Part shown: positions 1 to 6,676 of the stretch, one piece after another | How the letters are laid out: each line of letters opens with the position of its first letter | Position numbering within the stretch: the first letter of the stretch is position 1 | DNA from: JdFR-22 sp046537735 | Lineage (GTDB): Archaea > Halobacteriota > Archaeoglobi > Archaeoglobales > Archaeoglobaceae | Reading direction: 5' to 3' | DNA: 23,473 nt | Assembly (NCBI GenBank): GCA_046537735.1 | Contig: JBKHKH010000016.1 | Location: 1 to 23,473, forward strand | Made by a program: the position numbers and the translations under genes | The notes under the pieces: generated by a model | Seen by the model: only the letters and a program-made list of their open reading frames with translations | The model's database searches: none | Told to the model about the DNA's origin: nothing

Positions 1-26
1 ACGGAGTTTGAGACCTTAAGGAGAAA

Positions 27-45
27 AAAGGTTAATATATCTCTA
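27..45 (+). promoter_or_regulatory. Probable TATA promoter of the YbjQ-family gene
   Basis: An A-rich tract runs into TTAATATAT at 32-40, a plausible BRE/TATA element. Transcription would start about 25 bases downstream, near 60-65, just ahead of the GGTGAT ribosome binding site at 62-67, which sits 5 bases before the ATG at 73. Inferred from sequence only. Confidence 0.45.
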
Positions 46-72
46 TTGAATTGGTTGAACAGGTGATACAGA

Positions 73-387
73 ATGATTGTGACCACAACTCCAACTTTGG
101 AAGGAAAGAAGATAGTGGATTATAAAGGCATAGTCAGTGGCGAGGCCATTATGGGAGCCAACGTCTTCAAAGACGTCTTTGCAGGGATAAGAGATGTCAT
201 CGGGGGAAGATCAGGCGCATACGAAAAAGAGCTCTACAAAGCAAAAGATATAGCCATCAACGAGATGGTAAATAGGGCAAAAGAGAACGGAGGGAATGCC
301 GTTGTGGGAGTTACTATCGATTACGAGGAGATGAGAGAAGGAATGCTCATGGTCTGCTGCTTTGGAACGGCAGTGGTTGTGGAGTAG
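73..387 (+). CDS. YbjQ/UPF0145 family protein (putative heavy-metal-binding fold)
   Basis: A 104-residue soluble protein that matches the YbjQ/UPF0145 (DUF74) family along its whole length. It opens with a beta strand (TTTPTLEGKKIVDYKGIVSGE), then has the family's NVFKDVFAGIRDVIGGRSGAY segment at about 30-49, a long helix (KAKDIAINEM), the GGNAVVGVTIDYE strand at about 73-85, and a closing hydrophobic strand. Length is typical for the family. The family has been proposed to bind heavy metals, but its function is not established, and I see no Cys/His metal site beyond two adjacent Cys near the C-terminus. The ATG at 73 is preceded by GGTGAT. It stands alone, converging with the amphi-Trp gene. 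Confidence 0.85.
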   Translation: MIVTTTPTLEGKKIVDYKGIVSGEAIMGANVFKDVFAGIRDVIGGRSGAYEKELYKAKDIAINEMVNRAKENGGNAVVGVTIDYEEMREGMLMVCCFGTAVVVE

Positions 388-459
388 CCATTAGCTGGTG
401 CTCAGAACATCCAAAAAAAAGCTGGGAAAAGTTATTCTCTGAGAATTTCTCGAGTTCAA

Positions 460-675
460 TTATTTCCATTTTATCTCTATTTCGATCTCACTCTGTCCTT
501 TTTCGATCTTGAAGCCGTATTCTACTTCCATATTGCTTTCAGGTATTTGAACCTGTTCGTTCCCAATGTTGATTCTTCCTTCTTCTATTTCTTTCCTTAA
601 ATTCTCCAGGAAGTCGACAAGCTGTTGTTTATTGTAAGAATATTTTTCCTCTATCTCCTTCTTGGGTTCAGCCAT
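460..675 (-). CDS. Amphi-Trp domain protein
   Basis: A 71-residue acidic/lysine-rich protein. The layout fits the small amphi-Trp domain family seen mostly in archaea: a charged N-terminus (MAEPKKEIEEKYSYN), an amphipathic helix with the LVDFLENLRKEIEEG pattern at about 19-33, a short strand (INIGNEQVQIP) and a final acidic beta strand that ends in the conserved Trp (IEIEIKWK). The biochemical role of the family is not known. The start is supported by a GGGGGTG ribosome binding site a few bases upstream on the minus strand and a TATA-like TTAAATA about 40 bases upstream. It converges with the YbjQ-family gene, with 72 bases between the two stops. Confidence 0.75.
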   Translation of the reverse strand: MAEPKKEIEEKYSYNKQQLVDFLENLRKEIEEGRINIGNEQVQIPESNMEVEYGFKIEKGQSEIEIEIKWK

Positions 676-713
676 TTCTCACACCCCCTTATTTTCCTTA
701 TTCTGTTCAAACC

Positions 714-720
714 TATTTAA
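714..720 (-). promoter_or_regulatory. TATA-like element for the amphi-Trp gene
   Basis: Read on the minus strand this is TTAAATA, about 39-45 bases upstream of the ATG at 675. It predicts a transcription start near 690, just before the GGGGGTG ribosome binding site. The remaining bases from 721 to 898 show no ORF or clear structure; the part next to 899 probably holds the 3' end of the zinc-protein transcript. Confidence 0.4.
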
Positions 721-898
721 TTCTTCTTGTACCACTTCTCTCAATCTTCTTGTATCTCTTTTCTAAACTCTATACGTATCTTTCCCTACCAGTACCTCAT
801 CAAACTTACAAGAGTATTGAGGCAACGGAGCTAAAAAATAATGACAGGTATAGTAAATCAAATTAGTTCAAAAGGCTAAAACCAAACCAATTGTACCT

Positions 899-1060
899 TT
901 ACCTTCCCTTTCTTTTTGCGAAACAATCCCTGCAGTAAACGGGCCTGCCTTGTGTGGGTTCAAATGGAACTTCGCACTCTTGACCGCAATCAGCGCAGGT
1001 TGCTTTGTGCATTACTCGCGGCTGAGAGCGAAAACCACCTTTGTCGAAACTTTTTCTCAA
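899..1060 (-). CDS. CxxC-x17-CxxC zinc-binding small protein, TTG start
   Basis: A 53-residue basic protein that a long-ORF search would miss. The reading frame gives MRKSFDKGGFRSQPRV, then MHKATCADCGQECEVPFEP, a GRPVYC segment, RDC and a lysine/arginine tail. Cysteine pairs at 22/25 and 43/46 are separated by exactly 17 residues, which is the definition of the CxxC-x17-CxxC family of probable zinc ribbons; an extra Cys is at 29. The family is common in archaea and bacteria and has no firm function; the basic ends suggest nucleic-acid or ribosome binding (inference). The TTG start at 1060 is chosen because GGAGG (1069-1073) lies 8 bases upstream. An ATG at 1067 is in another frame and soon hits a stop. 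The next ATG in frame is at codon 17 and would remove the family's N-terminal arm. Confidence 0.8.
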   Translation of the reverse strand: MRKSFDKGGFRSQPRVMHKATCADCGQECEVPFEPTQGRPVYCRDCFAKRKGR

Positions 1061-1147
1061 AAGCCATTCCTCCTTTAATTTTCTGAAAATAACACTAAAG
1101 AAACTTTAAAGCCTCCGTTATGTTATCCTGCATAATACAATTTCTCT

Positions 1148-1161
1148 AAGTTTATAAACTT
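1148..1161 (-). promoter_or_regulatory. Perfect 14-bp palindrome containing a TATA box
   Basis: AAGTTTATAAACTT reads the same on both strands and carries TTTATAAA, a good archaeal TATA box in either direction. On the minus strand it would serve the zinc-protein gene (start codon about 90 bases downstream, so a leader near 60 nt). No gene starts on the plus strand nearby. The 1061-1229 gap otherwise shows only AT-rich sequence at the 3' end of the operon ending at 1230. Confidence 0.4.
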
Positions 1162-1229
1162 TTTTGCAGTTGTATTAATGGTCCAAATATGAGCTCTTAT
1201 TCCTGTATTCTTTATATGGACTAATATTC

Positions 1230-1826
1230 TTAGATGAGGAACTCTCTGGCTATTTTTAAGGAGTCAGAGATATGGCTACCATTCTCAACCGGGTCATCAT
1301 GTCCGGGGTATATCATCTCCACATCCATTTCGGACAGTTTCTGGAGAGATTCCACCAGCTGGAGAGCGTTGCCGCCGGGTAAGTCCACCCTCCCAAAGCT
1401 GCCGTGGGGAAAAACGGTATCCCCACTGAAAAGCCACTTCTGCTCTGGCTCATATAGGCAGATGCTGCCTGCAGAGTGGCCCGGGGTGTGTATAATCTTG
1501 AGCGTAAATTCACCCACCTCGAACTTCTCATTCCCCTCTACCAGTATATCTGGCTCTATCCGGGCGAAGAATTGGGACATATTGGACTTTATGAGCTCGT
1601 ATTCTTGCTGATGCATGACCACTTTGCAACCGATCTTTTGCACATCCGCAGCAGCGGTAGCGTGATCGAAGTGAGCATGGGTTAAGAAGAGGTAGTCCAC
1701 TTCTCTCAATTTTTCTGATAATCTATCTAAAATAAACTGGGTATCTCCCCCCACATCAATTAAAGCGTTGCCCAGAAGATAGGCATTGGCTCCCAGTGGG
1801 GGGGTAACGATTCTGATGGGTTTCAT
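1230..1826 (-). CDS. MBL-fold metallo-hydrolase, glyoxalase-II-like
   Basis: A 198-residue protein with the complete metallo-beta-lactamase fold signature. It has THAHFDH at about 49-55 (His50, His52, Asp54 and His55), HTPGHSAGSICLY with the next metal His at about residue 116, FSGDTVF with the bridging Asp, and YPGHDDP with the last metal His. These ligands predict a dinuclear metal site, and the compact size and motif spacing are of the glyoxalase II (hydroxyacylglutathione hydrolase)-like subgroup. That subgroup also contains many thioester or lactone hydrolases, so the substrate is unknown. The gene is the last of the minus-strand operon, with its ATG only 5 bases after the EF-1 beta stop. 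No strong ribosome binding site is visible, so translational coupling is likely. Confidence 0.85.
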   Translation of the reverse strand: MKPIRIVTPPLGANAYLLGNALIDVGGDTQFILDRLSEKLREVDYLFLTHAHFDHATAAADVQKIGCKVVMHQQEYELIKSNMSQFFARIEPDILVEGNEKFEVGEFTLKIIHTPGHSAGSICLYEPEQKWLFSGDTVFPHGSFGRVDLPGGNALQLVESLQKLSEMDVEMIYPGHDDPVENGSHISDSLKIAREFLI

Positions 1827-1831
1827 TTCAA

Positions 1832-2092
1832 TTATAAAAGCTCTACTGACTCTACTTCTACGTTCTCCACTCCCTCGATATTCTGGATATACTCTATAAA
1901 TTTATCGCTTATTCCCTCTTCGTCTGGCATTACTGCAGCGATGTTCAATGCCTTCAGACCGAAAGCTATTGGCTGTATGCCAGAGTCACGGATATCAACA
2001 TCATCTGTATTTACGATCTGCTCCTTAATCTTCTCCAGATCAGTGTTAACGTCGACAGGCATGATCTTCAATTTCATTATCACTTCTCCCAT
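1832..2092 (-). CDS. ef1b: Translation elongation factor EF-1 beta (aEF-1beta)
   Basis: An 86-residue protein starting MGEVIMKLKIMPVDVNTDLE. It matches archaeal EF-1 beta along its length, including the IQPIAFGLKALNIAAVMPDEEG core at about 40-61 and the closing VENVEVESVELL strand. It is the guanine-nucleotide exchange factor that recharges EF-1 alpha with GTP during elongation. The frame stays open upstream to 2134, but that extension would overlap the zinc-ribbon gene and is not found in the family. ATG 2092 has GGTGG 4 bases upstream. The gene sits 20 bases after the small zinc-ribbon gene, a pairing that recurs in archaea. Confidence 0.93.
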   Translation of the reverse strand: MGEVIMKLKIMPVDVNTDLEKIKEQIVNTDDVDIRDSGIQPIAFGLKALNIAAVMPDEEGISDKFIEYIQNIEGVENVEVESVELL

Positions 2093-2112
2093 TATACCAC
2101 CTCTAAGTTTTG

Positions 2113-2274
2113 TTATGGGCCAATAAATCCACAATTACCGCATTTATATGAGTTGGAAAGCTTTCTACACCTCTTACATCTGTAAATGGGCTCACCGCAA
2201 GCCGGGCAAGGAAGCTTAACAAAGTTCGTCCCAAAAAGATTCTCTCCACATGATACACAGCTATATACTTCCAT
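2113..2274 (-). CDS. Small double zinc-ribbon protein (HVO_2753-like), upstream of EF-1 beta
   Basis: A 53-residue protein overlooked by length filters. It reads MEVYSCVSCGENLFGT, then LPCPACGEP, IYRCKRCRK and YKCGNCGFIGP. Four CxxC knuckles (Cys 6/9, 23/26, 33/36 and 45/48) predict two zinc sites. This pattern and the position immediately before the EF-1 beta gene match the archaeal zinc-ribbon family typified by HVO_2753, annotated as an RNA-binding protein in several archaea. A role in translation is likely from context but not shown here. The start ATG at 2274 is preceded by GGAGGT with 6-base spacing. The stop is 35 bases downstream of the MfnE stop in the transcript direction's reading order, consistent with one operon. 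Confidence 0.87.
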   Translation of the reverse strand: MEVYSCVSCGENLFGTNFVKLPCPACGEPIYRCKRCRKLSNSYKCGNCGFIGP

Positions 2275-2309
2275 AATATACCTCCTTTCCTTTTTTATCC
2301 TCTATTTCA

Positions 2310-2924
2310 TCAATTATGAGCTTTTATTCGTGTTCCTACTGCTTTGCCTCTGAATATATAATCTTTTACCCTATCCTTTAAACCATTGCAAACGAACATA
2401 TCCACGCCAAACTCCCCCATTAAAGAGGGGCAATGGCCATCAACACAAGTGCCTATGTGGAGAATATCCTCTGTGCGAACTTCTTCTAAAACTTCACCGT
2501 TGACCTCAATACCGTCCACATCTGTGAGCTTTATAACCTCCTTGATCCCCATCTTATGGGCTATCCACACGGCTATACTGTCTGAAGTGACCTCCCATGA
2601 GTGGGGTAGTTCATCATACGTTTTAACTAGCCTGAAGGGGAGGATAACATTGACTCCAGAGATATCAAAACCGGATTCTACGGGATCCACTACACATATA
2701 CCAAATGAGGATATATAATATCCGTAGAGGTCCATAGCTTTAATGGCCAACCAGTGGGCAGTAGTATCATCAAGTTCCATATCCCTGACCATGTCAGCAA
2801 AAATCCAGCCACCAGGAACTATTAAAATATCTGTATGGCCAGCGCACTCCTTTAACTGTCCGACTATTACCTGCAAGTTGGAAGAACAGCTACCTCCTAT
2901 CTTGACTATTATTTTATCTTTCAT
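2310..2924 (-). CDS. mfnE: MfnE-like kinase of methanofuran biosynthesis (amino acid kinase family)
   Basis: A 204-residue kinase. It begins MKDKIIVKIGGSCSSN, the K-x-GG phosphate-binding start of the amino acid kinase (aspartokinase/uridylate kinase) fold. It continues with VPGGWIFADMVRDMELDDT at about 37-55, a nucleotide-domain segment (SIAVWIAHKMGIKEVIKLTDVDGIE) at about 116-140, and DGHCPSLM. This matches the archaeal group containing MfnE, which phosphorylates the aminomethyl-furanmethanol phosphate to the diphosphate that MfnF then couples to glutamyl-tyramine. The gene directly follows mfnF with an 11-base overlap, and the pair strongly supports the assignment. A generic kinase of the same family cannot be excluded on sequence alone. 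Confidence 0.8.
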   Translation of the reverse strand: MKDKIIVKIGGSCSSNLQVIVGQLKECAGHTDILIVPGGWIFADMVRDMELDDTTAHWLAIKAMDLYGYYISSFGICVVDPVESGFDISGVNVILPFRLVKTYDELPHSWEVTSDSIAVWIAHKMGIKEVIKLTDVDGIEVNGEVLEEVRTEDILHIGTCVDGHCPSLMGEFGVDMFVCNGLKDRVKDYIFRGKAVGTRIKAHN

Positions 2925-3867
2925 CCTTTTCTACCAGTTTGGAGACTGCATAAGCAGGAAAGAGATGGGTATGAGGGTAATAATGGGTAAGTGACGAGTA
3001 TCTCAATCCGGCCTGGAGAGCAGCTTTTTGTAAGCCAAACTCCCCTATCCCACATCCGAGAACCCTATTCAATCCATTTTTTGAGGCCAGTCTCTTCATT
3101 AATCCACTTGTTCTCTCCAAAATCCCCTCTTTTATCGCCTGAGCCAGTTCTTCTACATATTCGTCATTTCCATCTATATCAAGACAAACCGTTCTCGCCA
3201 ACCTGACCATGCACTCCTTCCTGCTCTTTCCTCTTCCATCAGGAGTATCACAAGTGTAGTCGTCGGAGGTCAAATCTCCTGTAACTATAAATGCATCACC
3301 ACTAATGGCGAAATACTCGGGTACGAGCGGAACATCGAATTGAGGTAGAATATGGAAAACAGGTGTTCTCAACGCCCCGCAGTAAAAAAGCTCACCCCGC
3401 TTTAATCTTTCGTAGTCCGATCTCCCCTCAGGAACCCTATCAGTTACAGGTATTAGATCGGTGGTAGTGGAACCCATATCTGCCAGGATAAAGTCCTCCC
3501 ACCCCTCGGACAGAAGAAATTTCACGCTGGCAGTCCAGTTGTTGGCAAAGAACTGCTCAAAATCACCTATATTCTCGACCAGTTGTAGATCTCCATTTAC
3601 GCTCAAAAAAAAGGCTTTACAGGAGAAGGCATTCCGAACCGCAGTAGAAATAAATTTTATCCCCTCGCTTCTGTTATTGAAGCAGTCTGCCAGCTCAGCA
3701 GTAACCACCACACCGACTTTGTGGGGATTTACCTGTTCATTGATCTCTCCCAATTTGTTCTCCAGTTCAGAATATTTGCTCCACACAGGAAAGTAGATGA
3801 TCTTACTGTGATCCCCAGCAGCCAATTTTAAGTTCGCTCCACCAATGTCCACACCAAGCGCTCTCAT
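2914..3867 (-). CDS. mfnF: MfnF-like methanofuran core synthase (hydantoinase/oxoprolinase-like ASKHA fold)
   Basis: A 317-residue protein beginning MRALGVDIGGANLKLA, a phosphate-1 motif of the actin-like ATPase fold. A second motif, DMGSTTTD, lies at 130-137, and a conserved TGDLTSDDYTCDTPDGRG segment with RKECMVRLAR follows at about 195-225. This is the pattern of MfnF, which condenses the furan diphosphate with gamma-glutamyltyramine to give the methanofuran core. The frame is open up to 3936, but that start would lie inside the preceding hydrolase gene. The ATG at 3867 leaves a 23-base gap after the hydrolase stop and starts exactly at the family's first motif. Together with mfnE it implies that the organism makes methanofuran. 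Confidence 0.85.
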   Translation of the reverse strand: MRALGVDIGGANLKLAAGDHSKIIYFPVWSKYSELENKLGEINEQVNPHKVGVVVTAELADCFNNRSEGIKFISTAVRNAFSCKAFFLSVNGDLQLVENIGDFEQFFANNWTASVKFLLSEGWEDFILADMGSTTTDLIPVTDRVPEGRSDYERLKRGELFYCGALRTPVFHILPQFDVPLVPEYFAISGDAFIVTGDLTSDDYTCDTPDGRGKSRKECMVRLARTVCLDIDGNDEYVEELAQAIKEGILERTSGLMKRLASKNGLNRVLGCGIGEFGLQKAALQAGLRYSSLTHYYPHTHLFPAYAVSKLVEKDER

Positions 3868-3890
3868 ATCTAAATTGTTGAACTCCAACT

Positions 3891-4658
3891 CTAGATGAAC
3901 TCGTTCAGCTCCGCATCCTGGCCAAAAGAAAAGCACTGGAAATCTCTGCCCACAGGATATTTTTTCACCGCTTCGGTGTGAGGAGGGAAAAAATGGCCCA
4001 GGTGAGTCATTACTACCTTATTGGCGTTGATCTTCCCTGCCAGCTCTATAGCCTCTTTAGAGTTCATATGCTTTCTGAACCTGTACGTTTCCGGTGCCAG
4101 TGCCTCTACAATGAACAGATCAGGGTCCATCATCTCTTTCAAACTTTTTGGTGGAATATCACTGTTCGTATCCCCGCTAATGACCACTTTGAACCCATCA
4201 TATTTTATTTTAATTCCATGACTTTTTCTCAGAGGTGGGTGGTTCATATCCAGAAGAGTGAACTCTATATCAAAAAGATCAAACGGCCTGTAACTCTCCA
4301 CTTCAATTTTCTGGTATCTCATGAACTCCATGTATTTCTCTATGTCGTGATGCACTTCAGGGGATGTATAAACTTTCACGTCTCTCTGCACCCTGTAAAA
4401 GTCTCCAAAACCCGAAAAATGGTCGTAATGGCAATGTGTCCAGAAAACTGCATCTACTCTATCAACTCCGGTAAGGAGAAGTTGAGACCTTAGATCTGGA
4501 GAGGTGTCGATGACTATGTTCTTGCTTCCATTCTGAACAAGGATAGAGAACCTCCTTCGCTCCCAACCGTTTTTTCTGGCATCTTCGCAGGTTTTACAGT
4601 GGCATCCAATTACCGGTGTCCCTGGAGAATCACCAGTACCCAGTAATATGACTTTCAT
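3891..4658 (-). CDS. PhnP-like MBL-fold phosphodiesterase
   Basis: A 255-residue metallo-beta-lactamase-fold protein. The N-terminus LLGTGDSPGTPVIGCHCKTC (to Cys24, with Cys 19, 21 and 24) is the diagnostic structural-zinc loop of the PhnP group, which also resembles PqqB and the lipoate-linked relatives. The catalytic metal motif THCHYDHFSG is at 74-83 (a Cys replaces the middle small residue). DTNSD and TEAVKK/HLGHFFPP segments towards the C-terminus supply the further metal ligands. PhnP opens the cyclic phosphate of phosphoribosyl 1,2-cyclic phosphate in phosphonate degradation, but no phn gene is present here. Its start overlaps the AAA+ gene stop as ATGA, and mfnF follows 23 bases later. 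Substrate unknown; a cyclic-phosphate or cofactor intermediate is possible. Confidence 0.8.
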   Translation of the reverse strand: MKVILLGTGDSPGTPVIGCHCKTCEDARKNGWERRRFSILVQNGSKNIVIDTSPDLRSQLLLTGVDRVDAVFWTHCHYDHFSGFGDFYRVQRDVKVYTSPEVHHDIEKYMEFMRYQKIEVESYRPFDLFDIEFTLLDMNHPPLRKSHGIKIKYDGFKVVISGDTNSDIPPKSLKEMMDPDLFIVEALAPETYRFRKHMNSKEAIELAGKINANKVVMTHLGHFFPPHTEAVKKYPVGRDFQCFSFGQDAELNEFI

Positions 4659-5893
4659 TTGGCAAAAGAGTATTTCAGATTTGCTCTGGATTTTACATCA
4701 TCTACAGCCTTAATCAAGTCATTATGACCAACCTTATACTCGTTCTTGAGGAGAGCCCTTAATATTGCCTCTCTAACCACTAGATTGATCTCTGCTCCTG
4801 TAAATCCCTCTGTTATATCCACCAGCTCATCAATTTCGTAATCACCAGGGACTTTTGAGAGGACCAGCTCGAAAATCCTTTTTCTCATCAAGTCGGAAGG
4901 CTCTGGAAACTCCACAATCTTATCGAATCTCCTCCATACAGCAGAATCAAGCAGGTTGGGATGATTGGTGGCAGCGATAAGTATAACCCCGTCTTCTACC
5001 AGATTTATCTCATCAATAGATTTTAGCAGGGTGTTAACAGCCCTTTTCACCGCAGCATGCTCGTCACTGGTACGGGTTTTAGCCACATAGTCAAACTCAT
5101 CTATAAACAGAATGCAGGGGTTGAGTCTCTTGGATATCTCAAATATCTTCTCAATATTTTTAGAGGTTTCACCCAGGAACTGCGAGGTTATCATGGACAG
5201 TTTAACTTCCACTAGAGGTAGACCGATCTTTTTACCAAGTGATCTTGCAGTAGTGGTCTTACCTGTTCCTGGAGGACCGATGAACAGCAATTTACCTATA
5301 TCGATCATTCCTATTTTTCTTAAAAACTCTCTCTCGTTCAGAGCAATATTGATCTTTTTTATTTCATCTATCTGATCAGAATCCAGAGCGATCTCATTGA
5401 AATCCGCTTTTATATCCTCTGGAGAGTAAACCCTCACCAGTCCCAGCATTTGAGCTGTATCTTCACTCTTCTCCATTTCTGCCAATGCATTTCTCAGCCA
5501 TTCGCGATCGCTGTGTTTAGGAGCGTTTTTCTGCTTGGATTTTTCATAAGAAACACCCAGAGAGTCGTAATTCTCAAAATAATAGGCAAGGACGGGGTTT
5601 TTCTCTATCTCTTCTTCACCGGCATTCTCCACAAACCATTTGGCGGCCACATCAAAGGAGGTCAGTGTATATTGTTTGTTGAAAGTATTGTAATCAATAA
5701 AAGGAACTTTTTTAGCCTCTTTTAGATCTCCACAGTATTGCTGGGCCATGTCTAGCTTTACGGTCAACGGTCTTTTTATTCCTTTACCGCCGTAGAGCAC
5801 TTTCCTCATGTTTTTGGGGATATCGTCTTCTGAAAGGTTCTCATACTTGTTGTAGAGATCGGCCGTTAGAAGCAATTCAACCAGTTTTATCAT
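4655..5893 (-). CDS. AAA+ ATPase with uncharacterised N-terminal domain
   Basis: A 412-residue protein. Residues 1 to about 170 form a charged, mostly helical domain that I do not recognise. From about 170 to 405 there is one classical AAA module: Walker A GPPGTGKT at 206-213, Walker B ILFIDE at 261-266, sensor-1 Asn310 in AATN, paired arginines 321-322 (VWRRFD) in the arginine-finger position, and a C-terminal lid with the GFTGAEINLVVREA sensor-2-like helix. This is a PAN/Cdc48/spastin-type module that should work as a hexamer, unfolding or remodelling a partner, but there is no protease or pore-loop assignment I can make. The start has GAGGTG 6 bases upstream. It is the first gene of the operon with the PhnP-like hydrolase, MfnF and MfnE. 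Confidence 0.85.
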   Translation of the reverse strand: MIKLVELLLTADLYNKYENLSEDDIPKNMRKVLYGGKGIKRPLTVKLDMAQQYCGDLKEAKKVPFIDYNTFNKQYTLTSFDVAAKWFVENAGEEEIEKNPVLAYYFENYDSLGVSYEKSKQKNAPKHSDREWLRNALAEMEKSEDTAQMLGLVRVYSPEDIKADFNEIALDSDQIDEIKKINIALNEREFLRKIGMIDIGKLLFIGPPGTGKTTTARSLGKKIGLPLVEVKLSMITSQFLGETSKNIEKIFEISKRLNPCILFIDEFDYVAKTRTSDEHAAVKRAVNTLLKSIDEINLVEDGVILIAATNHPNLLDSAVWRRFDKIVEFPEPSDLMRKRIFELVLSKVPGDYEIDELVDITEGFTGAEINLVVREAILRALLKNEYKVGHNDLIKAVDDVKSRANLKYSFAK

Positions 5894-5965
5894 CTACACA
5901 CCTCGAGTTTTTTGTATTGGTCATTTTTCAATCACGATTTAGTCCAAATTTGTGGGATTAGTTGC

Positions 5966-5979
5966 TTTTTAAACTTTTT
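5966..5979 (-). promoter_or_regulatory. Probable promoter of the AAA/mfn/EF-1 beta operon
   Basis: On the minus strand this reads AAAAAGTTTAAAAA, a TATA-like element about 75-85 bases upstream of the ATG at 5893. It predicts a transcription start near 5945 and a leader of roughly 50 nt. Weak evidence, as the whole region is AT-rich. Confidence 0.35.
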
Positions 5980-6006
5980 GCTGATGCTGATAATTCAATT
6001 TCATAA

Positions 6007-6048
6007 AAAGAGTTTCCACAATATTTAAAATTTTGGAAATTGCTCTTT
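6007..6048. other. Bulged inverted repeat (12-bp stem) in the intergenic region
   Basis: AAAGAGTTTCCA (6007-6018) can pair with TGGAAA (6034-6039) and CTCTTT (6043-6048), giving 6 + 6 base pairs with a TTG bulge and a 15-base AT-rich loop. It stands just upstream of the AAA/mfn operon promoter. It could be an operator or a small structured RNA; nothing shows which. Confidence 0.4.
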
Positions 6049-6290
6049 CAACCTCTGATGTGTTTCTCTGAGATGACTTTTCTATCATTTGAACAATTGT
6101 TTGATACCTGGAGATTTTCCAGCTCAACTTGTTGTGGCCCAGCTGACTATAGACAGTTCCTGTATTATAAACTATAGATCAGGCACATCTAAAAACAGTT
6201 TGTAATCATACTTCTTGACACTGAGGGCAATAATAGTGATTCAATGCTCAGCCCCGGTATTATTTGATATAATCCTTCTATGTAATTAAT
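6049..6290. other. Non-coding intergenic stretch
   Basis: No convincing ORF, tRNA or box C/D RNA. I see only short local symmetries: CTGGA/TCCAG around 6116-6133, CTATAG twice between 6149 and 6178, and ACAG/CTGT near 6156-6166. These are too short to call a feature. Confidence 0.4.
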
Positions 6291-6293
6291 GCA

Positions 6294-6324
6294 TTTAAAT
6301 ATATTTGTATGACATTGTATGTCA
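6294..6324 (+). promoter_or_regulatory. TATA box with a palindromic operator for the UPF0058 gene
   Basis: TTTAAATATA at 6294-6303 is a good TATA box. It is followed 6 bases later by TGACAT-TGT-ATGTCA (6310-6324), a perfect 6-bp inverted repeat ending where transcription should start (about 6325). A dimeric regulator bound there would block transcription initiation, so repression is the natural reading. A second small repeat, TACCA-AAAA-TGGTA, lies at 6368-6381 in the predicted leader. Confidence 0.55.
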
Positions 6325-6403
6325 ATGTAATCACAAAATTGGGGTGACGAAAAAGTTTAATTACTACTACCAAAAATGGTAATTGGGTTGGCAGGTGATA
6401 GGG

Positions 6404-6676
6404 ATGCATAAAGAAGAACTCGTACTTTTGCATTTGACGCTGTACCATATGAAAAGGTTTTTTGAGGAGGCAGGTTTTGCCAACGGGCACTTCAGTTTCT
6501 ACGAGGAGATGGGTGTCCAGCCAGTACACATCCACAAAAGCAAAGCGGACCATAAAAAGGCTATCATCTCATTGTGTAAGGGCGTCTCTGATATATTTAA
6601 GGAGACCCCCCCTGAAGATGTGCTGAAAAATCCCAAGATCCGAGAGTTTCTAGAGGTTATCGACCAGCAAGGTTAA
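6404..6676 (+). CDS. UPF0058 family protein
   Basis: A 90-residue soluble protein starting MHKEELVLLHLTLYHMKRFF, the characteristic opening of the archaeal UPF0058 family. It continues with a middle YEEMGVQPVHIHKSKADHKKA segment (His-rich at about 48-56) and an ending KNPKIREFLEV. The function of the family is unknown; the clustered His residues hint at metal binding. The frame opens at a TTG at 6383, but the ATG at 6404 starts exactly at the family N-terminus and has GGTGAT upstream, so it is preferred. The 3' end overlaps the convergent acetyltransferase gene by 20 bases. Confidence 0.85.
   Translation: MHKEELVLLHLTLYHMKRFFEEAGFANGHFSFYEEMGVQPVHIHKSKADHKKAIISLCKGVSDIFKETPPEDVLKNPKIREFLEVIDQQG

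Noticed and set aside
2093..2134. Longer EF-1 beta start at 2134
   Set aside because: The extension is not in the family and overlaps the zinc-ribbon gene; the ATG at 2092 has a ribosome binding site.
4021..4493. Plus-strand ORFs over the PhnP-like gene
   Set aside because: They are antisense shadows without family motifs; the minus-strand frame carries all metal ligands.
6050..6115. Box C/D guide RNA suggested by CTGATG and CTGAGATGA
   Set aside because: The C and D' elements are imperfect, C' overlaps D', and there is no closing D box.
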